64,000 bases of DNA from Mermis nigrescens (GCA_036768485.1 JAVLUZ010000154.1:2748529-2812528); one strand, 5' to 3'; shown: positions 43,345 through 52,916, counted from the first letter of the stretch. Numbers and translations: made by a program. The notes: generated by a model not told the origin, from the sequence alone.

Positions 43345-43974
43345 GAGCGAAAACCAACAAGCACAGCTTTAAAAAGTAAAATTTTAAATATAAGTTCAAA
43401 ATTATATATATATACTTCTCACGATATCTTGAATTTTGATGAAATATGCTAGAAACTTAGCAGGAGGCAGCATAATTGACTCTAATATGTATATACGAAT
43501 TTTGAAAATGAAACGTTTGAATTGTAAATTATATTGCTTTTAGTTTACTTAATGCGTGCGACACTGTGGTATACAAATATTTAGAGTGGGTATTTATTTA
43601 AATATATGTAGCTCCATTGTCACTTACATAAAAGAATTTAATGGTCAGTTTGGGCAATATAATATTGTGTTTGCTTTGTACGCTTCTCATTTATAGTTTA
43701 AAATTAATTTTCTGTGGAGTATACAAATTTTTGAAAAATTCCCAGGTCACGCTCGCAAATAAAAGGAGCGAATATGAATATGAATTTTTATGCTACATAA
43801 AATATTTAATCAAAATTTCATTTATTAAGCGCAACCAATAGCCAAACCTATAACTCTATAATTTTACAGACGTACATACTTTGCTTTGACATGTGATTTT
43901 AAAAAAACACTTTTATTTATAATTAATTTTTCAACAAATGATGAAAAAATAACACTTCGCGTATATCCAATATA
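43345..43974. other. Intergenic stretch of the virus-like element
   Basis: AT-rich. The 66-codon plus frame at 43641 is preserved at 51668 only because the whole block is duplicated. No gene call. Confidence 0.5.
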
Positions 43975-44944
43975 TCACACTGTATAGTCGTAAAATACCT
44001 GACGAGAGTGATCCAACATGATAAGACTATCAAACTCGCCGTATATGATGCTTTCAACTCCTCCTGCGGGTAAAGCTTTATGAAAAACAATTTCTAAACT
44101 CGTGGTTCCCTCCCTTAGGAGCTCCCAGGAGTTGTTGTCAGCACCATCGGCGCTTAGTTCGAAAACAAAAAAAGTACAACCATTTTTAAATCGCTTTAAA
44201 CTAATCATATTTCCTTTATCATCTTGCGAAATTCCTAAACCATCAAACAATTGTACAAATGATCGAATCAGCTGATTTTCATCAAAATTTAATTTATAAG
44301 GCGTTGAGGGTACTGTAGTCGTGCCACTTGTAATTTTAATTTCGGAAATTCCGAAATCTTGAAATTGAAACGGTGACGTTTTGTATGAACCCCTTGCTGC
44401 CTCTGCACTAACGAGTCCAACGACGATACGCCTTGGCAGAGCGCCAGAAAAAAGTGCATTCAGTGGAGTTGAACGACGGTTTTCGGTTATATGTAGAGTT
44501 GTTATTTGTGTTCTTCGAATTGGATATTTTACGGTAGTATTTTGTAGCATAGATTCTATAGCTAAGGAGATTGAGTCTGCAATTTCGACCTTTTTAATAT
44601 ATAAACACATTTGTTTGACTTCAATTTTATAATTTGTTCGTGGATTTTGGTCTATATCGATTAAACAAAAACTATCACTGTTTCTGTACAATTCTAAGCG
44701 TAGTTCACATTGGTTTATTAAAAATCTGTCTTGAAACATTAAATCGGCATGAATTGGCGCCATTAGTTCGACCCATGCGCTGTCTTTGAATATGCTCATG
44801 CGAGTTTGAAAACCGGGATTTTGTTGTGTTTCACTATCGTCAAAGTCGGGGTGGTACATTGCAGCTTGTAATTGTGTTTTTTTAGCGTCTCTTCCAAAGT
44901 TCAACTCAGTTTCCAAAAAAGATCGATACGCATATCTGTCGCCA
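43975..44944 (-). CDS. Capsid-like protein (F54H12.2 type), exon 2, left copy
   Basis: About 323 codons open from the acceptor (TTTTTTAG at 44945) to TGA. It contains FGRDAKKTQLQ, MAPIHADLMFQDRFLINQ, FCLIDID and a C-terminal LIMLDHSRQVFYDYTV. These features match the protein type annotated in many invertebrates after C. elegans F54H12.2, which occurs in virus-like elements beside a polymerase and core protein. A jelly-roll major capsid role is inferred from that company, not shown. This exon is intact here and frameshifted in the right copy. Its 5' exon survives only as 45001-45070. Confidence 0.75.
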
Positions 44945-45000
44945 CTAAAAAAATCAAAAACTCAGAAAACATTTTAATTTTAGGTTTTAAGTTTTTTTAC

Positions 45001-45070
45001 CTATCAGAAATTAGCTTTCCATTGAGAAACATTTTGATTTGCTTGAAAAACGTCTTTCCAATAAGGTTAA
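45001..45070 (-). pseudogene. 3' end of capsid exon 1 joined to the polymerase gene
   Basis: The last about 70 bases of capsid exon 1 (KTFFKQIKMFLNGKLISD), followed by a 56-bp intron at 44945-45000. At 45070/45071 homology to the right copy (50438) stops within TTAA and polymerase sequence begins. The polymerase frame does not match the capsid frame across the join. Confidence 0.85.
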
Positions 45071-45133
45071 CTGTCTTAATACTGTAACATCGCTATCACA
45101 GTAAGCCAAAAGTTGATCTTTGAAATTGAATAT
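45071..45133 (-). pseudogene. Family B DNA polymerase, exon 4 (Exo III), cut off
   Basis: Reads LLAYCDSDVTVLRQ, the Exo III motif (YCxxDVxVL) of family B polymerases. Acceptor ATTTAAG at 45134, phase 0. The gene stops here at the join with capsid sequence, so the whole polymerase domain (palm, fingers, thumb) is missing. Confidence 0.85.
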
Positions 45134-45193
45134 CTTAAATAAATAAAAAAAACTTTAATTGAAAAAAAAACGGAATATAAAAAAAATATATAC

Positions 45194-45453
45194 TTTTCCT
45201 TTTTGCAAATTGTACCACTCATAAAACCGTTTATGCTCGTCAGTATTCATAACCGTTGGATTATAATAGCTTGCATCTGGCCATTCGCCGACGTAATTAA
45301 AATTGGATCGTATATTAAAATTGTGTGGAAAATAGCCTTTACATAATTCCTGGATACCAAAAGTTTTAGGCAAATTTGCCAACTTCATTGGCAAAAAATT
45401 GAATGAATCTATTATTTTAACAGTACCATAAGAAATCGCAATTAATTCCAGCC
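45194..45453 (-). CDS. Family B DNA polymerase, exon 3
   Basis: Begins after TTTTAAG with LELIAISYGTVKIIDSFNFL and continues MKLANLPKTFG and KGYFPHNFN, then YEWYNLQKGK at a GTATAT donor. IDSFNFLPM...LPKTFG...KGYFPH is the conserved region between Exo II and Exo III in protein-primed family B polymerases of Polinton type. Confidence 0.85.
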
Positions 45454-45517
45454 CTTAAAAATTATAAACATAATCATAAGTGCATGTGAGTAAAATTTGT
45501 ACGCTTCATAAATATAC

Positions 45518-45964
45518 CTTTACTGATTATTTTCGGAACTTTGCCATGCTTGTGAAAGAATTGCAAAATAAATTGTCCGTCAAAGCCTTTAGCATTATGT
45601 GCAATCGCCGTTACGTGCTTCATATCAAACAAAAAGGTACAAAATTCGTCTAAACAATTTTGTCCTATAAAAATTCGCTTATTTAAACCACAACGAAAAC
45701 AAGATAATAAAGGCTCATTATTCCGACAATCTTCACAGACAATATGAGCTATACATAAATTTGGAACATGTTCCAATTCAGGGCCATATACTGCGTCTTT
45801 TAAAACACGTTCTTGGGTAGTTTCAAAGTCAAAAAACACAAAACGTTGAACAATTTCTTCTTTTGAAATTTTTTCCGACTTTTCCATATCTATTTCATCA
45901 TCATACTCACTGTCTTCATCATCATCGTCTTCATTTGAAATTTTGGCCATATAACATAAATGCC
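45518..45964 (-). CDS. Family B DNA polymerase, exon 2 (Exo I and Exo II)
   Basis: The 3'-5' proofreading exonuclease of a replicative polymerase. Enters at TTTAAG with GHLCYMAKI, then an acidic run (DDDDEDSEYDDE), VFFDFETTQE (Exo I, catalytic D and E), a Cys group CEDC...CFRC, and AHNAKGFDGQFIL (Exo II). Donor GTATAT at 45517, phase 1. The codon completes as Gly with the next exon. Confidence 0.9.
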
Positions 45965-46026
45965 CTTAAATTAAAAAACAAAAATTTAATATGGAAAAAT
46001 ATTTTTAAAAAATAAAGTGAAATAAC

Positions 46027-46423
46027 CTTTCTGTTGAACTTGTTTTTTGCAAATTCGGCAGTGAAAATAGCCACATTTGTGCTTCTTTTTATGGGCTCGT
46101 CTCAAATGTTTGCCGCATTTCTTACAGCGTTGAATTCGTGAACATATAGATACTTCAATTATTTTTCTTTTTCTTTTTTGTTTGGTAACTTTACGATGAT
46201 TTTGAAAGCATTTTAAATTATAAAAATATCGGTTGCATGAAGAGCAGGTTAAAATTTCAGTTTTTGCACACGGCGGATAATGATGGCATGAAGTGCATTT
46301 ATGAATACAACGATGATTTTCTCGGTTACTGTATGGTACATTACAAAGCTCACAAAAGTAGCTGCACGAAAAAAATTTTGTAAATATGGTAAACTGTCCT
46401 CTGAGTCCGAAAATCGCTATAGT
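46027..46423 (-). CDS. Family B DNA polymerase, N-terminal Cys/His-rich exon
   Basis: Reads CSYFCELCNVPYSN, HRCIHKCTSCHHYPPC, LTCSSCNRYF, then CKKCGKHL and CGYFHCRICKKQ, ending at a GTTATT donor. These are repeated CxxC zinc-ribbon-like pairs. This type of Cys-rich N-terminus precedes the polymerase in invertebrate Polinton-related elements. The start is unclear: an ATG at 46454 (MDENDYQL) is one base out of frame with the Cys-rich frame, so there is an unrecognised small intron, a frameshift or a start further in. Confidence 0.75.
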
Positions 46424-46479
46424 CTAATGTTAATTGATAGTCATTTTCATCCATTATTAAGAAAAACGCACTGAATTCG

Positions 46480-47331
46480 AACAAACGTTAAATTCAAATG
46501 AAACAATCTTCAAAAACTTTCCATTTTAAACATATAAAAATGAAAGTTTTAATAACTTTTATTTACCGTCGTTACCTATGTACATAAATCTAAGCTTTTG
46601 TTCAGTCAATGAAATTCATATAACAGCAAAACACAATTTTTAGGTCAAATTCTTTTATAGACTAAGCAAGCAATCTAAACCAAAATCGCATTGTTTGCTT
46701 TCTTTTGCGTACCTTTAGAAAATAAAAATTGTGCTAAACTTGCGTGCGAGTAAACATTTTATATAATTTTTGCTAAAAGTAGAGCTACCAAAATTTTATC
46801 ATGACTAAAATTTTGCTCACGTATGCTTTTTGATAAATGAAATGCATTATAAAATAAAGACATTTTGTAAATAAACGAGGCCCGTTTTATTTACTATATT
46901 TTTGCTTTTACTAAAATTATAATAGTGCTTTTTAGTGCAAAATTGCAACACTTTAAATCTATCAATTGTTCCAAATAAATTTTAAAATTGTATGTCTGCG
47001 CGCTACTCTATCGAGTAAATATTTTACCAAATTTTCGCCAAAAGTTGAGCAACTAAAATTTCATCACATTTATAATTCTACATGCTTATGCTTTATCTTG
47101 ATTTATAAAATAAAATGCATTCGCAAAATACAGACATTTTGTAAACAAACGAGGCTCGCTTTATTTATTTTTTGCGTTGGAAATCTAAAATTATAATAGA
47201 GCTTTTGGTGCGTAATTGAAGCATTTTAAATCAACCCATTGTCCCAAACAAATTTTAAAATTATATGCCTGCTCGCTACTCTATCGAGTAAACATTAGAA
47301 TTGGTTAATTTTTGGTCCAAGTCAATCATTC
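46480..47331. other. Divergent promoter region with imperfect repeats
   Basis: It lies between the polymerase (minus) and PC4-like gene (plus). Two to three imperfect copies of an about 270-bp unit, marked by CTACTCTATCGAGTAAA (47007, 47276) and GTAAACAAACGAGGC-type blocks (46868, 47145). No coding support. Confidence 0.6.
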
Positions 47332-47340
47332 TATATAAAA
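47332..47340 (+). promoter_or_regulatory. TATA-like box before the PC4-like gene
   Basis: TATATAAAA lies 50 bases upstream of the ATG at 47390. A GC-rich patch (ACAGCGGCGG) follows at a suitable distance for a transcription start. Confidence 0.5.
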
Positions 47341-47389
47341 TTTAAGTCGAACAGCGGCGGTGTTAAATTTTATTTCAATAAATTTCAGT

Positions 47390-47801
47390 ATGACGGAAAA
47401 AGGTCGTTATGATTTTGCATTAGGCAAAGGCATTTATTGTATAGTTTCACGGTGGAACAACTTCGTTAATGTTGGCTTTCGCGAATGTAAGCAGTATCTT
47501 GGTTATGGCAAAGAAAAGATTTATCCTACTAAAAATGGGATAAGTCTTATGCTCTGCCAGTACGAAAAACTAAAAGAAGCAGCGAATCAAATCATGGAAG
47601 GCCTTCTATATGGCTTAAAGATTGATAAAACTGATTTATCGTGGGATACTGTGGCAAGTGTCGAACCGGGCGTTACAACGGACAAAATTCTGTTATTTAA
47701 AAACGAAGAGAAAAACAAGAAATTCAGTTTAAATCCGACTCAGTTTGAAGCCTGGCGAAATCAGCAGAAATATATCGACGCGGCTATAAAGGAAGTGCAA
47801 G
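47390..47801 (+). CDS. PC4-like single-strand DNA-binding protein
   Basis: The PC4/SUB1 fold binds single-stranded DNA as a dimer. Seen: VNVGFRECKQYLG, then YPTKNGISLMLCQYEKLKEA. These match the PC4 core VDIREY...PGRKGISLNPEQWSQLKE (beta strands followed by helix). The first ATG in this frame is at 47390 (MTEKGRYDF); upstream GTG codons are unlikely starts. The gene probably continues by splicing: GTATGT at 47802 is a good donor and an open stretch from 48107 to a stop at 48222 joins in frame. A replication or transcription role in the element is inferred. Confidence 0.72.
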
Positions 47802-48106
47802 GTATGTTAATTTCATTCTAAATTATTATAATTTAAAATTTTCTTGCTGATAAGTTTTATTTATATTATTTTTAAATATCAAGTATTAATAATAATACTT
47901 TTATAAAAAAAAATATATTCATCATGTCCACAATTTTTTGTTTTAGAATTGTCATTGTATACTGTCATTTATTGAATCATTTTTGTGAAAAAAATAGTTA
48001 TGCAAATAATATGCGTGCTTTTTATCGTCTAAATTTATTTTAATAAAACACTTGTTGCGCATGGTTCTAGGATTACATTTTTTATTTTATATACATGATT
48101 TTAAAG

Positions 48107-48222
48107 ATTTTATCAACTGGAAATCGAACGAGCCTGGGTTTCGTGGGAACGATATAAAGCTAAAAGGAGAAAGCAACGAATTGGATACACGCTTCATCAA
48201 ATGCCCAGGTGAGAAAATGTAA
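48107..48222 (+). CDS. Possible second exon of the PC4-like gene
   Basis: After TTTTAAAG. Joined to 47801 it reads DFINWKSNEPGF and ends CPGEKM at TAA. A second frame over the same bases is also open and basic (ERYKAKRRKQR), with a donor-like CCCAG/GTGAG, so the assignment is uncertain. Confidence 0.3.
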
Positions 48223-48592
48223 AATAATATTTGTGGTGTTATCGTCTAAAATTAAATTACTATTACACCGCCTATTAATCAGATTGTTAATACTTATGTA
48301 AAATAATGTACCCTTAACATCTAAAATTAAATTAGTATAATAATAAATCATTAGTACAGCAACAATGATTTTTTTAAAATATATTGATTTTTTTTTGTAT
48401 TGAATTTATTAATAGGAAATTATGTAAAATAATACGTGTGATGTTTTCGTCTAAAATTAAATTACTATTAATTAGATTGTTATGTAAAATAATGTGCCCT
48501 TAACGTTTAAAATTAAATTAGTATAATAAAAAATCATTAAGACTGATAATGAAATAAAATTTTTATTGTTGTTGAATAATTAAAAAGATTTT
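48223..48592. other. Non-coding spacer with imperfect repeats
   Basis: About four imperfect copies of TATGTAAAATAAT...CTAAAATTAAATTA. No gene. Confidence 0.6.
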
Positions 48593-48832
48593 ATGAAAAT
48601 TTTCAATACACTTATAGTCGAGAAAAAACCGTTCAACCAAGTGATTACATTCGACTCGCCCGCATCTCCAGAACCAACAAACAGCGGGCTAGACGATGTT
48701 GGTTTAAGTGAGTGGGAACGAAAGATCTTACTTTCTGACGCACAAGATTTGGATGATGATTTAGAGGAAATAAATCATGATGGTTTATTTATAGATGAGT
48801 TCAACTTACCTGAAACTTCGTTTAAAATTTAA
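48593..48832 (+). CDS. Small acidic protein of unknown function
   Basis: 79 codons from an ATG. It contains FDSPASPEPTNSG and an acidic run DDDLEEINHDGLFIDEF. No domain recognised. Its position near the right TIR of the virus-like element and strong acidity suggest a regulatory or accessory protein, but this is only inference. Confidence 0.45.
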   Translation: MKIFNTLIVEKKPFNQVITFDSPASPEPTNSGLDDVGLSEWERKILLSDAQDLDDDLEEINHDGLFIDEFNLPETSFKI

Positions 48833-49055
48833 GCGTGCACTTTTATTTAAATACAGCGATATACTTGTTTAATACTGGACTGATGGCGTCTCTTGTAATG
48901 CAAGTGCTGGCGAAATATTTATACGATTTATGATAATTTAATTTATTACATTTGGTGAAGGACTTGGTGCAATAATAAAATAATTTACACATAGTGAACA
49001 TATTAATTTATAAAGATACTTAGCACTAGTAATATGGACAGCGACTAAAACCAGT

Positions 49056-49392
49056 CCATGGCTAAGTACCAGAAACATAAAGCTAGTATGTACAGGTATT
49101 AATTAACGTGTGATTTTACGTAGGTATTTTTATCCAGCAGCACTGTTTACTTAATACGAAAAGTACTGTACCTTGAAAAAACAGCGAAAGACGCCTGCTA
49201 CACCCCACTGTATTTACCTAATTAATTGGATTATCCGCCTGCCGCACACATATCACATACAACTATACTGCGTGATACTGACGAAAACTGCGCACAAAAC
49301 ACGTGTAGCTAGTCTTGTTTACATAACACGAAAACTGGGCACAAAACATATGTACCTATATTTTGCATACGCATGCTACCCTAGACCGCAAA
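49056..49392 (-). repeat. Virus-like element, right TIR
   Basis: Inverse of 41791-42110. It starts near TCCATGGCTAAG and runs to the palindrome centre at 49392/49393. Confidence 0.92.
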
Positions 49393-49416
49393 TTTGCGGT
49401 CTAGGGTAGCATGCGT
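49369..49416. repeat. Terminal palindrome, right
   Basis: Perfect 48-bp palindrome with the same centre (GCAAA/TTTGC) as the left one. Its outer half runs directly into the capsid-region gene block. Confidence 0.95.
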
Positions 49417-49672
49417 TACTACTATCGTTGCAAATCAGATCGTTGGAAACGTAATGGCGCCACTTTTGCGTGCTATTGATGTGCAAGGAAAGTTTGGTAG
49501 TGTTATAAATAAAACATTTGATGTTCCACATTACATTTCAGTCCTCAAGAAGGATATCGAAAGAATTGAAATTAATATAAAGACAGATTCCGACGAATTT
49601 GTTTCATTTGAGTTCGGTAAAACTATAATCAAGCTCCATTTTAGAAAACGCTCGCATTATTTTAACATTTGA
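49417..49672 (+). pseudogene. C-terminal part of a conserved virus-element gene (possible minor capsid)
   Basis: The frame starts inside the palindrome, so the N-terminal part is lost. It reads PLLRAIDVQGKFG, FDVPHYISVLKKDIERIEI, FEFGKTIIKLHFRK. I recall a C-terminal block of this form (PLLR...GK.G...F..PHYVPV...I...G...PF..GKV...LHFR) beside F54H12.2-type genes in invertebrate virus-like elements. A penton-like role is a guess. TGA at 49670, two bases before the next ATG. Confidence 0.6.
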
Positions 49673-49674
49673 AA

Positions 49675-50142
49675 ATGCATGTAATTTACACACCAGACAG
49701 TGCAAACGATTGGTTAGAATTTTATCAAAGTACTATAGCATCCAACCCCCAGTATCAGCTAGGGGGAGCTATTCGTGGTTTTAAAGCATATGCACCTTAT
49801 CACAGAGGAGCAGGATTAGGCAGCTTTTTTAGAGGTTTATATAGAATAGCATTGCCATTTTTGAAAACAATTGGGAAAAACGTTTTAGTCAGTGGGTCCA
49901 AAATTGCTGCTGATGTAGCAAGTGGTCGTAAATTAAAAGAAAGTGCAATAGAGCATGGTAAAACTGGTGCTGCTCAAGTATTACGTGAAACAGCTGATCG
50001 TTTTCAATCCGGAAAAGGAATAGGTCGACGTAAAAAGACATCAAGCATTAAAGTATTTAAAAAGAGAAAACGGTCTAGAAAACCATCATTTCGTAAAGTT
50101 AAGCTACTTAAATCAGTCGGTTCGGACGTTTTTACTAACTAA
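49675..50142 (+). CDS. Basic core protein, adenovirus pX-like type
   Basis: About 155 residues from the ATG at 49675. A Gly-rich hydrophobic segment, HRGAGLGSFFRGLYRIALPF, lies near residue 45; then LKTIGKNVLVSG; then a strongly basic tail (RRKKTSSIKVFKKRKRSRK). The GLGSFFRGLFR/YR pattern with basic tail is that of the pX-like core proteins noted in adintoviruses. It would bind packaged DNA. TAA at 50140-50142 abuts the ATG of the capsid-like gene with no spacer. Confidence 0.75.
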   Translation: MHVIYTPDSANDWLEFYQSTIASNPQYQLGGAIRGFKAYAPYHRGAGLGSFFRGLYRIALPFLKTIGKNVLVSGSKIAADVASGRKLKESAIEHGKTGAAQVLRETADRFQSGKGIGRRKKTSSIKVFKKRKRSRKPSFRKVKLLKSVGSDVFTN

Positions 50143-50507
50143 ATGAGTAAACTAGTAGACGAAAATTCGCTCCCTAGTACCAAGAGCGAATTAGACCTTT
50201 TTACTGTACCTACAACACAAGTTGCAATACGACGATCGTATTGGTCCGAAGTTCAACTGCAAAACCCTTGCACGAACGATGGCCCCTACGAATTTCGTAT
50301 TCCGCCTGATATGTATATGTTAGATTTATCAAAGAATTACATTTATTTCGCAATTCGTATCGTGAAACCTGATGGCTCAGCATGCCGAATTACAACCGCA
50401 GCTGATGGAGCACAAGCGGGTGATCTTGTGCTGCCTATTAACCTTATTGGAAAGACGTTTTTCAAGCAAATCAAAATGTTTCTCAATGGAAAGCTAATTT
50501 CTGATAG
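50143..50507 (+). CDS. Capsid-like protein (F54H12.2 type), exon 1, right copy
   Basis: 122 codons from an ATG touching the previous stop. It contains SELDLFTVPTTQVAIRRSYW, GPYEFRIPPDMYMLDLSKNY and LINLIGKTFFKQIK-like sequence. ELDLF.VPPTQ..I near the N-terminus is the signature of this family. Donor GTAAAA at 50508 and a 55-bp intron; acceptor TTTTTTAG at 50562. Spliced, exons 1 and 2 would give about 445 residues, the usual size for the family. Confidence 0.78.
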
Positions 50508-50562
50508 GTAAAAAAACTTAAAACCTAAAATTAAAATGTTTTCTGAGTTTTTGATTTTTTAG

Positions 50563-51537
50563 TGGCGACAGATATGCGTATCGATCTTTTTTGGAAACTG
50601 AGTTGAACTTTGGAAGAGACGCTAAAAAAACACAATTACAAGCTGCAATGTACCACCCCGACTTTGACGATAGTGAAACACAACAAAAATCCCGGTTTTC
50701 AAACTCGCATGAGCATATTCAAAGACAGCGCATGGGTCGAGACTAATGGCGCCAATTCATGCCGATTTAATGTTTCAAGACAGATTTTTAATAAACCAAT
50801 GTGAACTACGCTTAGAATTGTACAGAAACAGTGATAGTTTTTGTTTAATCGATATAGACCAAAATCCACGAACAAATTATAAAATTGAAGTCAAACAAAT
50901 GTGTTTATATATTAAAAAGGTCGAAATTGCAGACTCAATCTCCTTAGCTATAGAATCTATGCTACAAAATACTACCGTAAAATATCCAATTCGAAGAACA
51001 CAAATAACAACTCTACATATAACCGAAAACCGTCGTTCAACTCCACTGAATGCACTTTTTTCTGGCGCTCTGCCAAGGCGTATCGTCGTTGGACTCGTTA
51101 GTGCAGAGGCAGCAAGGGGTTCATACAAAACGTCACCGTTTCAATTTCAAGATTTCGGAATTTCCGAAATTAAAATTACAAGTGGCACGACTACAGTACC
51201 CTCAACGCCTTATAAATTAAATTTTGATGAAAATCAGCTGATTCGATCATTTGTACAATTGTTTGATGGTTTAGGAATTTCGCAAGATGATAAAGGAAAT
51301 ATGATTAGTTTAAAGCGATTTAAAAATGGTTGTACTTTTTTTGTTTTCGAACTAAGCGCCGATGGTGCTGACAACAACTCCTGGGAGCTCCTAAGGGAGG
51401 GAACCACGAGTTTAGAAATTGTTTTTCATAAAGCTTTACCCGCAGGAGGAGTTGAAAGCATCATATACGGCGAGTTTGATAGTCTTATCATGTTGGATCA
51501 CTCTCGTCAGGTATTTTACGACTATACAGTGTGATAT
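50563..51537 (+). pseudogene. Capsid-like protein, exon 2, right copy, frameshifted
   Basis: Same exon as 43975-44944, but with an extra A in the run near 50690 and an extra G near 50733, so the frame is lost between FDDSETQQ and MAPIHADLM. From 50746 to 51534 it is open and identical in protein to the left copy. These could be sequence errors. Confidence 0.8.
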
Positions 51538-52164
51538 ATTGGATATACGCGAAGTGTTATTTTTTCATCATTTGTTGAAAAATTAATTATAAATAAAAGT
51601 GTTTTTTTAAAATCACATGTCAAAGCAAAGTATGTACGTCTGTAAAATTATAGAGTTATAGGTTTGGCTATTGGTTGCGCTTAATAAATGAAATTTTGAT
51701 TAAATATTTTATGTAGCATAAAAATTCATATTCATATTCGCTCCTTTTATTTGCGAGCGTGACCTGGGAATTTTTCAAAAATTTGTATACTCCACAGAAA
51801 ATTAATTTTAAACTATAAATGAGAAGCGTACAAAGCAAACACAATATTATATTGCCCAAACTGACCATTAAATTCTTTTATGTAAGTGACAATGGAGCTA
51901 CATATATTTAAATAAATACCCACTCTAAATATTTGTATACCACAGTGTCGCACGCATTAAGTAAACTAAAAGCAATATAATTTACAATTCAAACGTTTCA
52001 TTTTCAAAATTCGTATATACATATTAGAGTCAATTATGCTGCCTCCTGCTAAGTTTCTAGCATATTTCATCAAAATTCAAGATATCGTGAGAAGTATATA
52101 TATATAATTTTGAACTTATATTTAAAATTTTACTTTTTAAAGCTGTGCTTGTTGGTTTTCGCTC

Positions 52165-52419
52165 ATGTTCTCATTCTTTTTAGGCGTCGACTCTAATCCA
52201 CGATTCAAAGAAAAAATTGCTAATTTGATCTGGCCGAGCTTGTCGATATGCTCGAAAAATATTTATAAGGAAAGGGCCCGTCAGCAAAACATGGAACATC
52301 AGCTGACGGGCCTGAAAAGGTTACCGGATTTTGGTTGTTCGCAGGCGAATTCGAATATCGCTTAAATGAGGAAGCGATTTGCCTTTCCTTCGTTGGAAAG
52401 TTATTCAAAGAGTTGGATG
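52165..52419 (+). pseudogene. Conserved unknown exon, right copy, frameshifted
   Basis: Copy of 43089-43344. A one-base loss near 52320 breaks the frame after HQLTGLK. Confidence 0.6.
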
Positions 52420-52850
52420 GTAAGATAGATTTTTATTTTTTTTTATTAATTTAATTTTAAATATACTTACAATGTTATACATTTGTTAGAATTTATTAAA
52501 CTGATTTTTTTTTCCCTAAAAATACTATAAAGATTTTATATACTTTTGAAAGTAAATTCAATCTCTTCTATGTATGAAACTTGTTTAGTTATTTAGGCGG
52601 TAAGGTATCTTTATATTTTTCTCGATAAATTAATTTTAAATGTACTTATATTGTTTTACATTTGTTTTAAATTGAATTTTTAAAAGTATAAACATTTTGC
52701 GTAATTTTGAAAGTAAATTCACTCTCTTCTACGTACAAAACTTGTTTAACTATTTAAATGGTAAGGTATATTTTTATTTTTCTCGATAAAATAATTTTAG
52801 ATATACTTATATTGCTTCACATTTGTTTTAAACTGGTTTTTTACTTCGAG

Positions 52851-52899
52851 ATTATTTTCGGAACTTTGCCATGCTTGTGAAAGAATTGCAAAATAAATC
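52851..52899 (-). pseudogene. Displaced piece of polymerase exonuclease exon
   Basis: ATTATTTTCGGAACTTTGCC onward equals 45526-45574. It is joined abruptly to the tandem intron array and stops at the gap. This looks like a chimeric junction. Confidence 0.85.
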
Positions 52900-52916
52900 N
52901 NNNNNNNNNNNNNNNN
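52900..52916. other. Assembly gap (17 N)
   Basis: Run of N. True distance and order across it are unknown. Confidence 1.

Larger units (their letters stand above)
41771..49416. mobile_element. Maverick/Polinton- or adintovirus-like DNA element, rearranged
   Basis: Bounded by inverted repeats of about 330 bp (41791-42110 and 49056-49392) that end in perfect palindromes. Between them lie a broken family B DNA polymerase (minus), a capsid-like gene (minus), a PC4-like gene (plus) and small frames. A second capsid-like copy with upstream genes lies outside the right palindrome (49417-52850, plus). Capsid-like protein, pX-like core protein, protein-primed-type polymerase and TIRs together are the hallmarks of Polinton-related virus-like elements. 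I see no integrase, packaging ATPase or maturation protease, so this is an incomplete or misassembled copy. It lies in or beside the STRIP-like gene. Confidence 0.8.
50438..52850 (+). repeat. Inverted duplicate of 42659-45070
   Basis: The two blocks pair base for base (coordinates sum to about 95508) through capsid exon 2, the spacer, the unknown exon and the tandem intron array. They differ by a few single-base indels. Confidence 0.95.

Noticed and set aside
44381..44632. 83-codon frame antisense to the capsid gene, repeated at 50877-51128
   Set aside because: Shadow of the capsid-like exon on the other strand.
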